NCBI GenBank assembly: GCA_016870995.1 | Contig: VFZU01000005.1 | Coordinates: 56,580-120,579, forward strand | DNA: 64,000 nt | Reading direction: 5' to 3' | Origin: Acidobacteriota bacterium | GTDB lineage: Bacteria > Acidobacteriota > Terriglobia > Bryobacterales > Bryobacteraceae | In this document: piece by piece, positions 45,762-55,080 of the stretch | How positions within the stretch are numbered: position 1 is the first letter of the stretch | Layout: the number at the start of each line of letters is the position of its first letter | Position numbers and translations under genes: made by a program | Notes under the pieces: model-generated | Told to the model about the DNA's origin: nothing | The model's database searches: none | The model's input: only the letters and a program-made list of their open reading frames with translations

Positions 45762-48294
45762 TCGATTCGCAGCGAAGTCGATGGGTTAAGGCGTGAAGCG
45801 TGCCGCGCCGGTAGGTAGCAGGAGACTGCCGCAATTGCTGCCAGCAACAGTGAAACCAGCGAGTAAGCGTAGGGGTCGAAGGCGCGGATGCCCAGAATCG
45901 AAGATGCGGCGAGCTGCGAGAAAACCCGGCAGAGTGGCAAGCCGATAGCGATGCCGATGAAGACACCGCGGAGGCCTTCGAGTACGAGGCGAGAGGTGAC
46001 CTGGCGCGGCAGCGCACCAAGGGCCATGTGGATGCCGATTTCCCGGGTGCGTTGTACGACCGAGTAACTCACCGTGCCGAAGAGGCCGATGCAAGTGAGT
46101 ACGAGGCCGAGTAAGCCAAGAACGCTCGAGACGAGGGCGGCAGCAGTGAAGGGAAAGCGCTGAAAGCTGGACATGTCACGGAAGCTGCGAGGCTGGCAAT
46201 AGGTGGGGATGGCGGAATCGACGCAGAACTGGCGCAAAGCGCTGAGAAGCTCTGGGGTGGCTTGAGTGGTGCGGAGAATTACGCGCTGGGCAGCGCCGTC
46301 CAGCGGCAGATACAGCATGTGCGGGTCCTTCTCTTCCCAGATCCAGGAAGTGCTGATGTCAGGAACGACTCCAACGATTTGGACAAAGTTGGTTTCTTTC
46401 TCGGAGCCAAGCTTAAGAGATTGACCGAGAATTTGAGAGTGGGGGACTTGGGGCCAGAGGCGCTGCGCGGTGGCGGCCGAAATTACAGCGGCGCCGCACT
46501 CGGCCGGGCGAAGGAAGCGACCCGCGAGTGGGCGCAGTTGCAGAGTTTCGAAATAGTATTCATCGACCTGGTTGGAGCGGAGGTTTTGAGCGGCCCCGTT
46601 GAGCGTGACTTCGCTGCGACCTGTCCAGCCGTTGAGCGGAGTGCAATCGATGGCTGAGGCGCTCAACACGCCAGGCACGCGGCGGAGTTTGAGAAGATCG
46701 GCGTTGGACAAGGGCTCGTTGATTCCCAGATCGACGATGCGGTCGAGGTCGTAGCCGGGGCGGAGCTCTTCGAGGCGATGGGCATTTGAGATCAAGATGC
46801 CAGAAAGCAGCAAAAGGACGAAGCTAGCGGCGGTTTGGCCAGCGAGCAGTGCGGTACGGAAAGGATGGGGTCCTCGCCGGAGGGTCAGTGAAGGGGCCGT
46901 AGATTCGAGGGCAGGGAGAAGGCCAAACGCGAGGCCTGCCAAGAGGCCTAGGAAGCAGCTGAAGAGGAACACCCGCCAATCGACCGAAACGGGAACAACG
47001 ACAAGGCCGAGGCGGGTCGCTTCAGAGAAGAGATAGTTGTAAACCCAGTGAAGCCTGAAGGTAGCCAGGAGCGGGCCCGCAGCGGATCCGAGGAGAGAAA
47101 GAAGGATGCTCTCCGTCAAGAGTTGAGAAACGATGCGACTGCGCGAAGCGCCGAGCGCAAGGCGCATCCCGATTTCGACTTTGCGAGCGGCTGCGCGAGA
47201 CAACTGGAGGGCAGCGAGATTGGTGCAGGCGATCCAGATCAGGAGCAGAAAAATGAGGAAGAGCATCGCAACAACGGCTTTCTCCATGGGTCCGGTGGGT
47301 ATGGCGCTTTGGCGGGGCTCGAGTTCTAGGCGAAGAACTTTTTCATCCGCAGGGCGAGGGAAAGCAGTGGCGACTGCAGTAAGACGAGCGATGGCTTGAG
47401 CGGGAACGAGGCCGGGGGCAAGCAGGATGGAGAGGTCGAGTGAGTTCGCAATGGCGGAAGGACGCAACGCATGGTTGAATTCAACGGGCAGCCAAAAATC
47501 GGGGACGACCATTTCAACACTGACGAAGGTGGGATCCATGATGCCGATCACAGTGAACGCGCGGCTGCGCATCGTGACAGAACGGCCAATGGCTTTGGGG
47601 TCTTGGGCGAAGAGGCGACGCCAGCCAGAGTCACTCAGGACCACGACCGGATCACTGGTGTGGACGGGGAAGGTTTGGCCGAGTCGCGGTGAGGCCGCGA
47701 GGGAGGCGAAGTAGTTGCGGGATGCAAGCGTGACGAAGGCGGCATGGGTTGCGGAGCCACGATTGGGATCTGCACGGTGCTGTCGGAGTAGAGGCCTTGG
47801 GCGATGGAAGAGGCGTTGGCGACCAGGGCCGCGTACTCTTCGGGAGACCAGTTGTTCGCAGTGCGTCCGTTCTGCTGAACGGCATTGATCCAGTAGTTGC
47901 GTTCAACGCCCTGAATCGGAAGTGGTTTGAGAATGAACTGATTGAAGAGGGAAAAGAAGCAGGTGTTGACGCCGATGGCCAATGCGAGGATGGAGACGGC
48001 GGTAAGGGTGAAGCCGCGGTTGGAGCCCAGGACGCGAGTCGCGAATCGGAGATCGAGACGGATTTGATCCCAAAGTCGGTAGCCGAGCGAGGCGCGGCAT
48101 TCTTCGCGGAAGTGCTCGGTGCCGCCGAATTCGATTTTGGCCTGGCGGTAGGCCTCGGCATGCGAGAGCTGGGAATTGCGGCCGAGGAGATCTTCAGTGC
48201 GCGATTCCAGATGGAACTGGAATTCACGTTCCATCGAGGATTCAAGGGAGTTGCGATTGAGTAAGCGCGAAAGGAAAGCAGGGATCAGCTTCAT
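45758..48294 (-). pseudogene. Acidobacterial duplicated orphan permease, frameshifted
   Basis: An ADOP-type ABC permease about 845 codons long. The N-terminus (MKLIPAFLSRLLNR) carries a cytoplasmic helical part (MEREFQFHLESRTEDLL), the first membrane helix FTLTAVSILALAIGVNTCFFS and a periplasmic domain; the second half has the two FtsX-like permease units, the last with LLAAIAAVSCYLPARHASRLNPSTSLRID. Near 47752-47775 the sense moves to another frame: the first frame gives SDSTVQIPIVAPQP, the other RGSATHAAFVTLASRNYF, which is the expected continuation. The distance start to stop is not a multiple of three. Either a recent frameshift or a sequencing error. It lies one base after the padR stop. 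Confidence 0.8.
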
Positions 48295-48295
48295 G

Positions 48296-48640
48296 TCAGG
48301 CCTCAGTAGGGTCGATTTGGGCATTGAGCACATGGGACATGCCATCGACGATGTGGCGCCAGGAAGAGAGTTCTTTTTCGAGGCGTTGTTGGCCAGAGAG
48401 AGTGAGAGTGTAGATTTTCGCGGGGCGATTGTTTGACGTGGTCTGCCAATCGGCACTCAGGAATCCTTGGGTTTCGAGGCGGTAGAGCGCGGGGTAGAGA
48501 GCGCCCTGACCGATTTCGAAGTGTCCCTGGGAAGTGAGCTCGATGCGCGACAGAATGCCGTAACCGTGCTGCGGGCCGAGAGAGACGGCCTTGAGGATGA
48601 GGAGATCCAGGGTGCCGGGAAGTATGGTTGAAATTGCCAG
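48296..48640 (-). CDS. PadR-family regulator with CTG start
   Basis: A 114-residue PadR regulator: LPGTLDLLILKAVSLGPQHGYGIL, then a recognition part QGALYPALYRLETQGFLSADW and KIYTLTLSGQQRLEKEL. This fits the acidobacterial PadR group that stands before duplicated orphan permeases. No ATG, GTG or TTG precedes the conserved N-terminus; CTG at 48638-48640 is 6 bases after GAGGAG (48647-48652) and gives the correct length, so it is taken as start (ATT 48634 is an alternative). The stop is followed one base later by the permease ATG. Confidence 0.8.
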   Translation of the reverse strand: MAISTILPGTLDLLILKAVSLGPQHGYGILSRIELTSQGHFEIGQGALYPALYRLETQGFLSADWQTTSNNRPAKIYTLTLSGQQRLEKELSSWRHIVDGMSHVLNAQIDPTEA

Positions 48641-48644
48641 GGTT

Positions 48645-48667
48645 GACTCCTCAGGTAATTAGGAGTC
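48645..48667 (-). promoter_or_regulatory. Hairpin covering the padR ribosome binding site
   Basis: In the minus-strand transcript GACTCCT (plus 48661-48667) pairs with AGGAGTC (plus 48645-48651) around a 9-base loop. The 3' arm holds most of the GAGGAG Shine-Dalgarno, so the stem would hide it and lower initiation at the CTG start. The dyad may also be a PadR operator. The next upstream stretch (48668-48756) shows no clear gene. Confidence 0.5.
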
Positions 48668-48756
48668 TAAAGGGTAATACCTGAACGACAAGGCAAAGAA
48701 ATGGCGAACTTTAGATTAGGCTGGGCCTAGACGGTCAGCTGAAACTCAGTCCACGC

Positions 48757-50160
48757 TCAGGATTCTTTCACCCAGGGGTGAGGCGGTTGCGTCTGTGAGC
48801 GTGGCGGAGTGCGGGCAGAATCGAGAAGTGCGGTGAGCTGTGCAAGACGCCTCGGCTCATTGGCTGCGAGGTCTCTACTTTCGGCGATGTCGGATTTCAG
48901 GTTGTAGAGCTCGAGCGGTGCGTTGGCTTTGGGGCGGATGACCTTCCAGTCGCCTTGGCGCAAACAGGACATGACCTTCTCTTCGCGGAAGGTGCCCGAT
49001 GCGCCGACATAGCTGGGGAGTTCCCAGTAAAGGTAATCGTGCGGTTTCTGTTTCTTCCCGTAAAGCGTGGGGAGGATGCTGAAACCATCAACATTCGAAG
49101 GAGCGGGTAGGCCAGCGAGTGCGGTAGCAGTGGGGAGGAAGTCCATGAAGTTCCAGGCGAAGGAAGAAACGCGGCCCGCAGGAATGCGCCCCGGGAAGCG
49201 GGCGACCATCGGGACGCGGATGCCACCTTCGTAGAAGTTCGTTTTGAAGCCACGGAAGGGACCGTTGGTGCGGAAGTAATCTTCGGTGTCGATTCCCTTG
49301 AAGTGGCCGCCGTTATCTGACGTGAAGATGACGAGCGTGTTGGCCGAGGCGCGCTTCTCATTGAGCTTGGCGAGCACCTGACCAACGTAGCGATCCACGC
49401 GAGAGACCATCGCGGCGTAGGTGGCTCGAGGCCGCGGATTTGAGGCGAGGCGGCCGGACTTGTCGCTCCAGGGAAGGGGATCGGGAATGGTGGAGTAAGG
49501 AGCGAGTTCTTCACTGGGCGCCAGGGGTTCCCAATGAGGAATGGTGAGCGGTAGGTAACAGAAGAAGGGTTGAGAAGAAGACGTGCGGTCGAGCCAGGAA
49601 AGGGCGCGCTCCATCATGAAGTCATTGGCGTAGACACCCCGCTGGCGGCCTTGATTGCCACGGATGGGGGTGAGGCGATCGTTGATGTAAAGGCGCTCGG
49701 GGTATTGATAATGGGCGTGCATCTGATGCAGGAAGCCGCAGAATTCATCGAAGCCCTTCTTCCAGGGCACGCCGTCAGTGCCGATGTCGCCGAGGCCCCA
49801 CTTACCGAAGCAGCCTGTTTGGTAGTTGGCCTGTTTGAGGTGTTGAGCGACCGTCATGTCGCTTGGCAAGAGCGAGACGCCACCGGGATTGGAACGCACA
49901 CTGGTATGGCCCATGTGCTTGCCGGTCATCAAGACACTGCGAGACGGGGCGCAGACCGTACAGCCCGCGTAGGCATCGGTGAAGCGCATGCCTTGGGAGG
50001 CAAGTTGGTCGATGTGAGGAGTGCGGATGTGCTTCTGCCCGTAACAACCCGGATCGCCCCAACCCATGTCGTCGGCCATGATCCAGACGATGTTGGCAGG
50101 TGTCGCAGGCGCAGCAAGAGCAGCGCCTGCAGAAGACAGGAAGCTTCGGCGAGAGAGCAC
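48757..50160 (-). CDS. Arylsulfatase A-type sulfatase with Tat-like signal
   Basis: A 467-residue sulfatase. The N-terminus LSRRSFLSSAGAALAAPA is a twin-arginine-type signal. Metal ligands Asp30-Asp31 in IMADDMGWGDPGCYG and the formylglycine motif Cys70-A-P-S-R74 in TVCAPSRSVLMTGKHMGH are intact, and CFGKWGLGDIG and FTSDNGGHFKG follow. It hydrolyses a sulfate ester outside the cytoplasm; an anaerobic or aerobic sulfatase-maturating enzyme must supply the formylglycine. It starts at GTG and follows the HpcH-type aldolase gene by 10 bases, so a shared transcript is likely. Confidence 0.88.
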   Translation of the reverse strand: MLSRRSFLSSAGAALAAPATPANIVWIMADDMGWGDPGCYGQKHIRTPHIDQLASQGMRFTDAYAGCTVCAPSRSVLMTGKHMGHTSVRSNPGGVSLLPSDMTVAQHLKQANYQTGCFGKWGLGDIGTDGVPWKKGFDEFCGFLHQMHAHYQYPERLYINDRLTPIRGNQGRQRGVYANDFMMERALSWLDRTSSSQPFFCYLPLTIPHWEPLAPSEELAPYSTIPDPLPWSDKSGRLASNPRPRATYAAMVSRVDRYVGQVLAKLNEKRASANTLVIFTSDNGGHFKGIDTEDYFRTNGPFRGFKTNFYEGGIRVPMVARFPGRIPAGRVSSFAWNFMDFLPTATALAGLPAPSNVDGFSILPTLYGKKQKPHDYLYWELPSYVGASGTFREEKVMSCLRQGDWKVIRPKANAPLELYNLKSDIAESRDLAANEPRRLAQLTALLDSARTPPRSQTQPPHPWVKES

Positions 50161-50170
50161 GCCTAACAGT

Positions 50171-50953
50171 CTAATTCTCTCCAGCCAAAGCCTTCAGCCT
50201 GGCCAGGTTCGCCTTGATGCCATGCACGCCGTCGAAGTACAAATTGCTGAAGTTGATAAACCGGTAGCCCTGCCGCCAGGCCTTCTCAGCTGCTTCGTAG
50301 CTGCCCAGCGCGATGCCCGGTATCTTGCCCATGGCTGCGACGCGGGCTGGAAACGCCTCGAGAAAACGCTGCACATCCTCATGGCCGGTTTGGCCGATGT
50401 GCCCGGTTGCGGCGGAGAGATCCATCGGGCCAGCCAGCACGATATCGATGCCATCGACGGCGGCGATCTCTTCTACCTTCCCCATTGCCTCAGAGGTTTC
50501 CACCTGCGCCACCAGCATCGTCTCGCCGTTGGCGTAAGGCAGATAATCGCTCCACTCGATGTCGTTGTAGTAGGTCCACATCGGCGAGACGCCGCGATTC
50601 CCCATCGGCGGATACTTCGCATACTTCACGGCCAGTTTCGCCTGCTCCGCATTGTCGATCTGCGGAATCATCACGGCTTGCGCCCCAATGTCGAGAGCCT
50701 TCTTCATCAGCACCGGGTCGAGGCCGGCGATACGCACCACAGGCAGCGCACCCGTGCGCCGTACCGTCGTCGGCACCACCTCAATCGACTCCGTACCAAA
50801 GCTCGCGTGTTCAGTGTCGATCCAAACCCAGTCGACGCCCGTCGAGGCCGTCAACTTGGCTGCCAGGGCCGTCGGGCCCATCGTCGCCGCGCCCCAGGCA
50901 GTGCCGCCAGCCGCGAGTTTTTTCTTGATCTTGTTTTCAAATGGATTTTGCAT
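50171..50953 (-). CDS. HpcH/HpaI family aldolase
   Basis: A 260-residue class II pyruvate aldolase-like protein: GTAWGAATMGPTALAAK at the start, VDWVWIDTEHASFG, RIAGLDPVLMKKALDIGAQAVMIPQIDNAEQAK (with the catalytic/metal Glu and Asp context), VQVETSEAM-type block and IDIVLAGPMDLSAATG. Enzymes of this group cleave 2-oxo-3-deoxy sugar acids. ATG 50953 is used as the start because it gives the usual family N-terminus. It lies one base after the toroid-protein stop and 10 bases before the sulfatase gene. Confidence 0.88.
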   Translation of the reverse strand: MQNPFENKIKKKLAAGGTAWGAATMGPTALAAKLTASTGVDWVWIDTEHASFGTESIEVVPTTVRRTGALPVVRIAGLDPVLMKKALDIGAQAVMIPQIDNAEQAKLAVKYAKYPPMGNRGVSPMWTYYNDIEWSDYLPYANGETMLVAQVETSEAMGKVEEIAAVDGIDIVLAGPMDLSAATGHIGQTGHEDVQRFLEAFPARVAAMGKIPGIALGSYEAAEKAWRQGYRFINFSNLYFDGVHGIKANLARLKALAGEN

Positions 50954-50954
50954 T

Positions 50955-51926
50955 TCAAACCTGTGCCAGGAAAGATTGAAGGGCCACAAATTCAGAGGTG
51001 ATGTCGATGGTTGCACTATCTGCCTCGGCGCTGGCCCCTCCGTACACGCCTGTCACCAACCAGGAGCCATCGTCGTTTTGCAACGCTGCAAGACCCCGCG
51101 CCACAGCCCCTACCAGGGCCAGTTCCTCCGGCGCTTTTGTCATTCGATACGTCCAGGCCGCTCCCCAGCCGATCTTGCCGCTCTGCGGCGTCTGGTACCG
51201 GTCGGGCCCGGCAAACTCACTGGCACGCAGAAAGCTCTTTGCCAACTCGAGCCACTTTAAATCCCCTGTCATTCCGGCAGCGCTGGTGAGTAAAGCCGCA
51301 CTGATCCCGTATTGAAAGTAATATTGACGGGTTTTAGCGGAATCGACGAACGCACCCGGATCCTGCATGTCGAGCACCAGGCCATCGCGCCAGCTCGTGT
51401 ACAAGCCACTGCGCAAGTCTGGCTGACTCGTGTACAAACGCTCGAGCCAACTCGCTGCGGCCAGCCCCAGATCGTGGCGGCCTGTCCAGAGGCAGGCAAG
51501 CCCGGCCATGCTGGTCGTCATGACTTCTTCGATCGTATGCGCCGCATCGGCATAAAATCCACCGCTGGCCGCATTGTGATGTGTCGCGATGTAGCCCGTC
51601 AGTTCCCTTGCCAGTTCGAATCGGCCGCTCATCATGGCAGCCACAGCAATCCACGAGTGTGGATACGTGCGGTAGAGATCGATCCACGGCACTCCCTGCC
51701 CATCCAGGTCTCCCGCGCTGCGCAGATAGCGGGCCTCAATGTGATCCATCACGCGGTGCGCATCGATCGAGTGGCCGCTGGCCAGCAGCGCCGCCGGTGT
51801 CTTGTAATAAGCGCGTAGGTCACTGCCACCGCGAAACGAGCCATCCGGCTGCAACAGTTGCCGCAGCCAGTCAGCCCCGCGTGCGGCGGATTCGAGGCTG
51901 ATGCGAAGGTTGTCATTCGTTGTCAT
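50955..51926 (-). CDS. Alpha-alpha toroid protein (terpenoid cyclase-like fold)
   Basis: A 323-residue soluble protein with the repeated helix pattern and QPDGSFRGG and NDDGSWLVTGVYGG turns of alpha/alpha toroid proteins (squalene-cyclase/prenyltransferase-like or glycosidase-like). No DxDD cyclase motif is present, so cyclase activity is unlikely. It is the first gene of the toroid-aldolase-sulfatase operon, so it may be a glycoside-type hydrolase or an unrelated binding protein. It is divergent from ridA with 39 bases between. Confidence 0.65.
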   Translation of the reverse strand: MTTNDNLRISLESAARGADWLRQLLQPDGSFRGGSDLRAYYKTPAALLASGHSIDAHRVMDHIEARYLRSAGDLDGQGVPWIDLYRTYPHSWIAVAAMMSGRFELARELTGYIATHHNAASGGFYADAAHTIEEVMTTSMAGLACLWTGRHDLGLAAASWLERLYTSQPDLRSGLYTSWRDGLVLDMQDPGAFVDSAKTRQYYFQYGISAALLTSAAGMTGDLKWLELAKSFLRASEFAGPDRYQTPQSGKIGWGAAWTYRMTKAPEELALVGAVARGLAALQNDDGSWLVTGVYGGASAEADSATIDITSEFVALQSFLAQV

Positions 51927-51965
51927 GAGGCGAAATGATATTGTACGGGTTTCTCATCTCACCAC

Positions 51966-52334
51966 ATGCAATTCATCGATTCCGACCTTGATTTTCCCAT
52001 CAGCTCCGCCGTAGTTCACAACGGCCGCGTCTTCGAAGCCGTTGTCACGGGGATCCCGGATGGACACTCGAAACCCGTAGCAGGTGGAGCTGCCGCTGAG
52101 ATGACTGAATGCTTTCGGCAACTCGACATCCTGCTTGCCACCGCTCGCGTGGATCGCAATTCCATCTGCACCGCGAGACTGTATCTGGCCGATGTACTCA
52201 ACGAAATTGCTGAGGTGAATCAGGTTTGGAAGCAATACTTCGGCTCGCATCCCGTTGTGCGAAGAGCCTACGGGGTTCAGCTACAGGCGGGCATGCGCGT
52301 TGAGGCCGCCTTCACCGCTGAGCTTCCAGAATGA
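51966..52334 (+). CDS. ridA: RidA family enamine/imine deaminase
   Basis: A 122-residue RidA/YjgF protein. The fold blocks VHNGRVFEAVVTGIPDG, CFRQLDILLATARVDRNSICTARLYLADV and VWKQYFGSHPVVRRAYGVQLQAGMRVEAAFTAEL are in place. The substrate Arg is seen in PVVRRAYGV. RidA hydrolyses reactive enamines. The stop overlaps the ATG of the MFS gene by four bases. Confidence 0.88.
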   Translation: MQFIDSDLDFPISSAVVHNGRVFEAVVTGIPDGHSKPVAGGAAAEMTECFRQLDILLATARVDRNSICTARLYLADVLNEIAEVNQVWKQYFGSHPVVRRAYGVQLQAGMRVEAAFTAELPE

Positions 52335-53560
52335 TGGCGCCCCGCTGGCAAACTGTTCTGCTGCTTGCTGGCGCCGCCGCCTTAAACTATGCGGATCGTA
52401 CTTCTCTCTCCACGGTCTACCCTCTTCTTCAGGCCGATCTAAAGCTGAGCGACATCGAGCTGGCTTCGATCGGAACCCTGTTTCTCTGGAGCTACGCCGC
52501 TGCCTCTCTCCCCGCGGGCTTCATCGCCGACAGGATGCCCAGAAATCGCGTGATCGCCTACAGCCTGCTGGCCTGGAGTCTCGTAACACTCTTGACTGGA
52601 CTGGTGCGCAATACGGGAGAGCTCCTCGCCACTCGAGTGGCACTCGGCCTGGCGGAGTGCTTCTATCTTCCAGCCGCCGTTGCGCTGATTGCTGATCACC
52701 ATCCACCGTCGAGCCGTGCCCGGGCCACATCCTTTCACCTCTGCGGTCTCTACGCCGGCCTCATCGGAGGCGGCACGCTCGCCGGTTATCTGGGTGAAAC
52801 TCACGGCTGGCGCATCGGCCTTCTGCTGCTGGGTGGTGTTGGTGTTGTTTTCGCCGCCATCTGTTATCGAGCTCTGCCAGAAGCTCCACGCTCCAATCCT
52901 GCTCCTGCTGCCGCAAGCCAACAATTGCTTCAGCTGCTTGGCCATCGCGGCTTTCTGCTGCTGGCGATCCAGGCCATGCTGATCGCCGTGGGCACCTGGA
53001 TGTTCTTCAACTGGATGCCCCTTTACTTCAAGGAGACCTTTGGTTTGAGCCTCGCCGTCGCCGGATTTTCCGGTACTGCTGTGCTGCAGGTAGCCTCGAT
53101 CGCCGGGGCGTTGATTGGTGGCAATCTTTCGGATCGTATCGCCAGAGTCTCGCCCCGCGGCCGCTTTACGATGATGGCCGGCTGCTATTTGCTTTGCGCT
53201 CCTTGCCTATTGGTGTTTCTCTCCGGTGGAGGCATGGCAATCATCTCGATGGGTGTGATCCTGTTTTCCTTCTTGCGCCTGGTAGCTACCGCCAACGAGA
53301 CTGCGGCTCTTTGTGATCTGGTCTCGGGTGAGAATCGCGCCACGGCGCAAAGCCTCATGAACACTCTGAATACGTTGGGGGGCGGAGTGGGCGTGTTTCT
53401 TGCCGGATACCTCAAGCAGGATTGGGGCCTGAGCGGTGTCTTTGCTGGCGTGGGCTTGCTTGTGGTCTTAGCCGCCGCTCTCACCTGGCTCGCCCGTCAA
53501 GGTGTATCCGGGTCGGTAATCAACTGCGATTCCGAGGCGAACTTGCGGTGGTTAAAGTAG
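52331..53560 (+). CDS. MFS transporter
   Basis: A 409-residue major facilitator. Twelve membrane segments can be counted. The loop 2-3 motif is seen in LPAGFIADRMPRNRVIAYSLLAWSLVTLLTGL and the second half begins with a matching NLSDRIARVSPRGRF. The closest pattern is the ACS (anion:cation symporter) type with YADRTSLSTVYPLLQADLKLSDIE near the start. The substrate is unknown; coupling to ridA suggests an organic acid or amino-acid-like compound, but this is weak. The 3' end overlaps the pseudogene by 64 bases in convergent orientation. Confidence 0.88.
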   Translation: MMAPRWQTVLLLAGAAALNYADRTSLSTVYPLLQADLKLSDIELASIGTLFLWSYAAASLPAGFIADRMPRNRVIAYSLLAWSLVTLLTGLVRNTGELLATRVALGLAECFYLPAAVALIADHHPPSSRARATSFHLCGLYAGLIGGGTLAGYLGETHGWRIGLLLLGGVGVVFAAICYRALPEAPRSNPAPAAASQQLLQLLGHRGFLLLAIQAMLIAVGTWMFFNWMPLYFKETFGLSLAVAGFSGTAVLQVASIAGALIGGNLSDRIARVSPRGRFTMMAGCYLLCAPCLLVFLSGGGMAIISMGVILFSFLRLVATANETAALCDLVSGENRATAQSLMNTLNTLGGGVGVFLAGYLKQDWGLSGVFAGVGLLVVLAAALTWLARQGVSGSVINCDSEANLRWLK

Positions 53561-54261
53561 CGCAATTCGTTTAAGAAACTGCCTGACTCGGTGCGATCCT
53601 TCGCCACCGTCCACACGCCATCCGGCAGTCGCTGTAACTCGGTGGTGGTCCTCGCGCCCTTACGCAATTCCCCCGTGTTTACGATGTTGTTCGAATACGG
53701 GTAGCTCAATCTTCCAACCGCAAACTGGTGAAACAGCCATTTCACATCTCGCACTACTTCGATTTCAGCTCGCGTCCAGTGCAACTCTGCCACATCGATC
53801 CAAAGCTTGTAGCGGTACGAGGCCAGGATGCGCGATTGCAACCCCTGTTTGGGTTGTGTCGCGATCACGTGGTTGCGGCGGCCTGCCAGCACTTCTTCGC
53901 CGAGGTACTTAGCGTCATGCGCGTCCGGCAAGAGCTCCAGATACTGGCGCTCATTGCGCCAGTCATAAGCTCTTCCGGGGTTAGCGAGATGTTGTGAGAG
54001 CCTTGCCTTCTCAGTTTCAAGCTCTTTGCCCGTCACGTTCAGCTTGCGCCAGTACAAAGCTCCAGAAACGAGGTTCACCTCGAACTGCTACTCACGCGGC
54101 AATTGGCCCTTGCGGAACGACTTTTCCTCTGACGTCCAGACATAGCCACGCAACTTGCCCAGGTTGCCCTCGTCGAGAGTGACCGATTGATCGAGAATCG
54201 TCCTGACGTCGGGCCTTGTCGCCTGGCTGGCCAACAACGATAGAAAGAAGCTTCGGGTCAT
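53497..54261 (-). pseudogene. Tandem paralogue with an internal TAG
   Basis: 254 codons from ATG 54261. Residue 58 is TAG (54088-54090), with the same frame open on both sides: before it TILDQSVTLDEGNLGKLRGYVW, after it QFEVNLVSGALYWRKLNVTGKEL. The upstream neighbour has Gln at the matching position, so the likely change is CAG to TAG. A signal peptide (MTRSFFLSLLASQA) is present. No family is known for the pair. Its start overlaps the neighbour's stop (ATGA), and its end overlaps the MFS gene. Readthrough cannot be excluded. Confidence 0.65.
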
Positions 54262-55058
54262 TGGGGTTCGGTAAGCAATTGCGATTCGGAGGTGAACTTG
54301 CGAAACTTCGAAAACGAAAGTTCCGATAAGACGCCAGGTTTTTCGATCCGGTATAGCTTCGGAGCCCAAACTCCATCCGCGAGCCGCTGCGTTCGAATTG
54401 TCAGAGTGGTACCCGGCAAGAGTTCGCCCCGGTTAATCAACCCCGGAGAGTAGGGCAGCGAAATCCTTCCTAATAGCAACTGATTCAGCGTAAAGGTCGT
54501 GCGCCTCTCAATTTCGCAGACCGCCTCCAACCAGTGTCCCGTCTCCGGATCGAGAGAGAGGCGGCATCGCGCGGCACTGAGAAATGCCAGCGAATCGTCC
54601 CTTGTTTTGGGAGGCTTCGATTCGATCACCACTACTGTGTGGCCGTCCAGCTTGCGCGTGCCTTTCCATTCGAATCGATGCGCTGCGGCCCACTGCGCCA
54701 GGATCTCCCGCTCCTTGCGCCAAACTTCCTGGCCTGCGCTTTGGCTTGCTTTAGCCAGATGCAACCGCAAACGTTCTATTTCCAAACTCGCTTGCTCGGG
54801 CGAAAGATCCCGTTCGTTGTGCTTCACCTTGCGGAAGTACATGCCGGGGCCAACAAGGTTGATCTCATAGCTCTGCGTCTCGCCTAAGAACCGGGAGGCT
54901 CGCGACTGATCGTAAACCTCAAAGACATAGCTGCGCAGCCGGGCGAAGTTCTCTTCGTCGTGGGTCAAGGCCCGGTCGAGCAGCGAACGCCAATCCGGCT
55001 CGGCGGCCAAAGCCCACAGCATCCATCTTCGTGTCCACAACATCGGCTTGCATCTCAT
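54258..55058 (-). CDS. Exported hypothetical protein, intact paralogue
   Basis: A 266-residue protein with an N-terminal hydrophobic stretch (TRRWMLWALAA) that is probably a signal. The body contains ALTHDEENFARLRSYVFEVYD, YEINLVGPGMYFRKVKHNERD, LDPETGHWLEAVCEIERRTTFTLNQLL and an end SESQLLTEPQ; no known domain is visible. It is homologous along its length to the downstream broken copy, so the pair arose by tandem duplication. ATG 55058 is taken as start; a longer reading frame upstream collides with the divergent gene. Confidence 0.65.
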   Translation of the reverse strand: MRCKPMLWTRRWMLWALAAEPDWRSLLDRALTHDEENFARLRSYVFEVYDQSRASRFLGETQSYEINLVGPGMYFRKVKHNERDLSPEQASLEIERLRLHLAKASQSAGQEVWRKEREILAQWAAAHRFEWKGTRKLDGHTVVVIESKPPKTRDDSLAFLSAARCRLSLDPETGHWLEAVCEIERRTTFTLNQLLLGRISLPYSPGLINRGELLPGTTLTIRTQRLADGVWAPKLYRIEKPGVLSELSFSKFRKFTSESQLLTEPQ

Positions 55059-55080
55059 GCTAGCAGCGCTATGATTCCAG

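Noticed and set aside
54088-54090. In-frame TAG as pyrrolysine codon
   Set aside because: The paralogue has Gln there, so a CAG-to-TAG change is the simple reading; no pyl genes are in the window.
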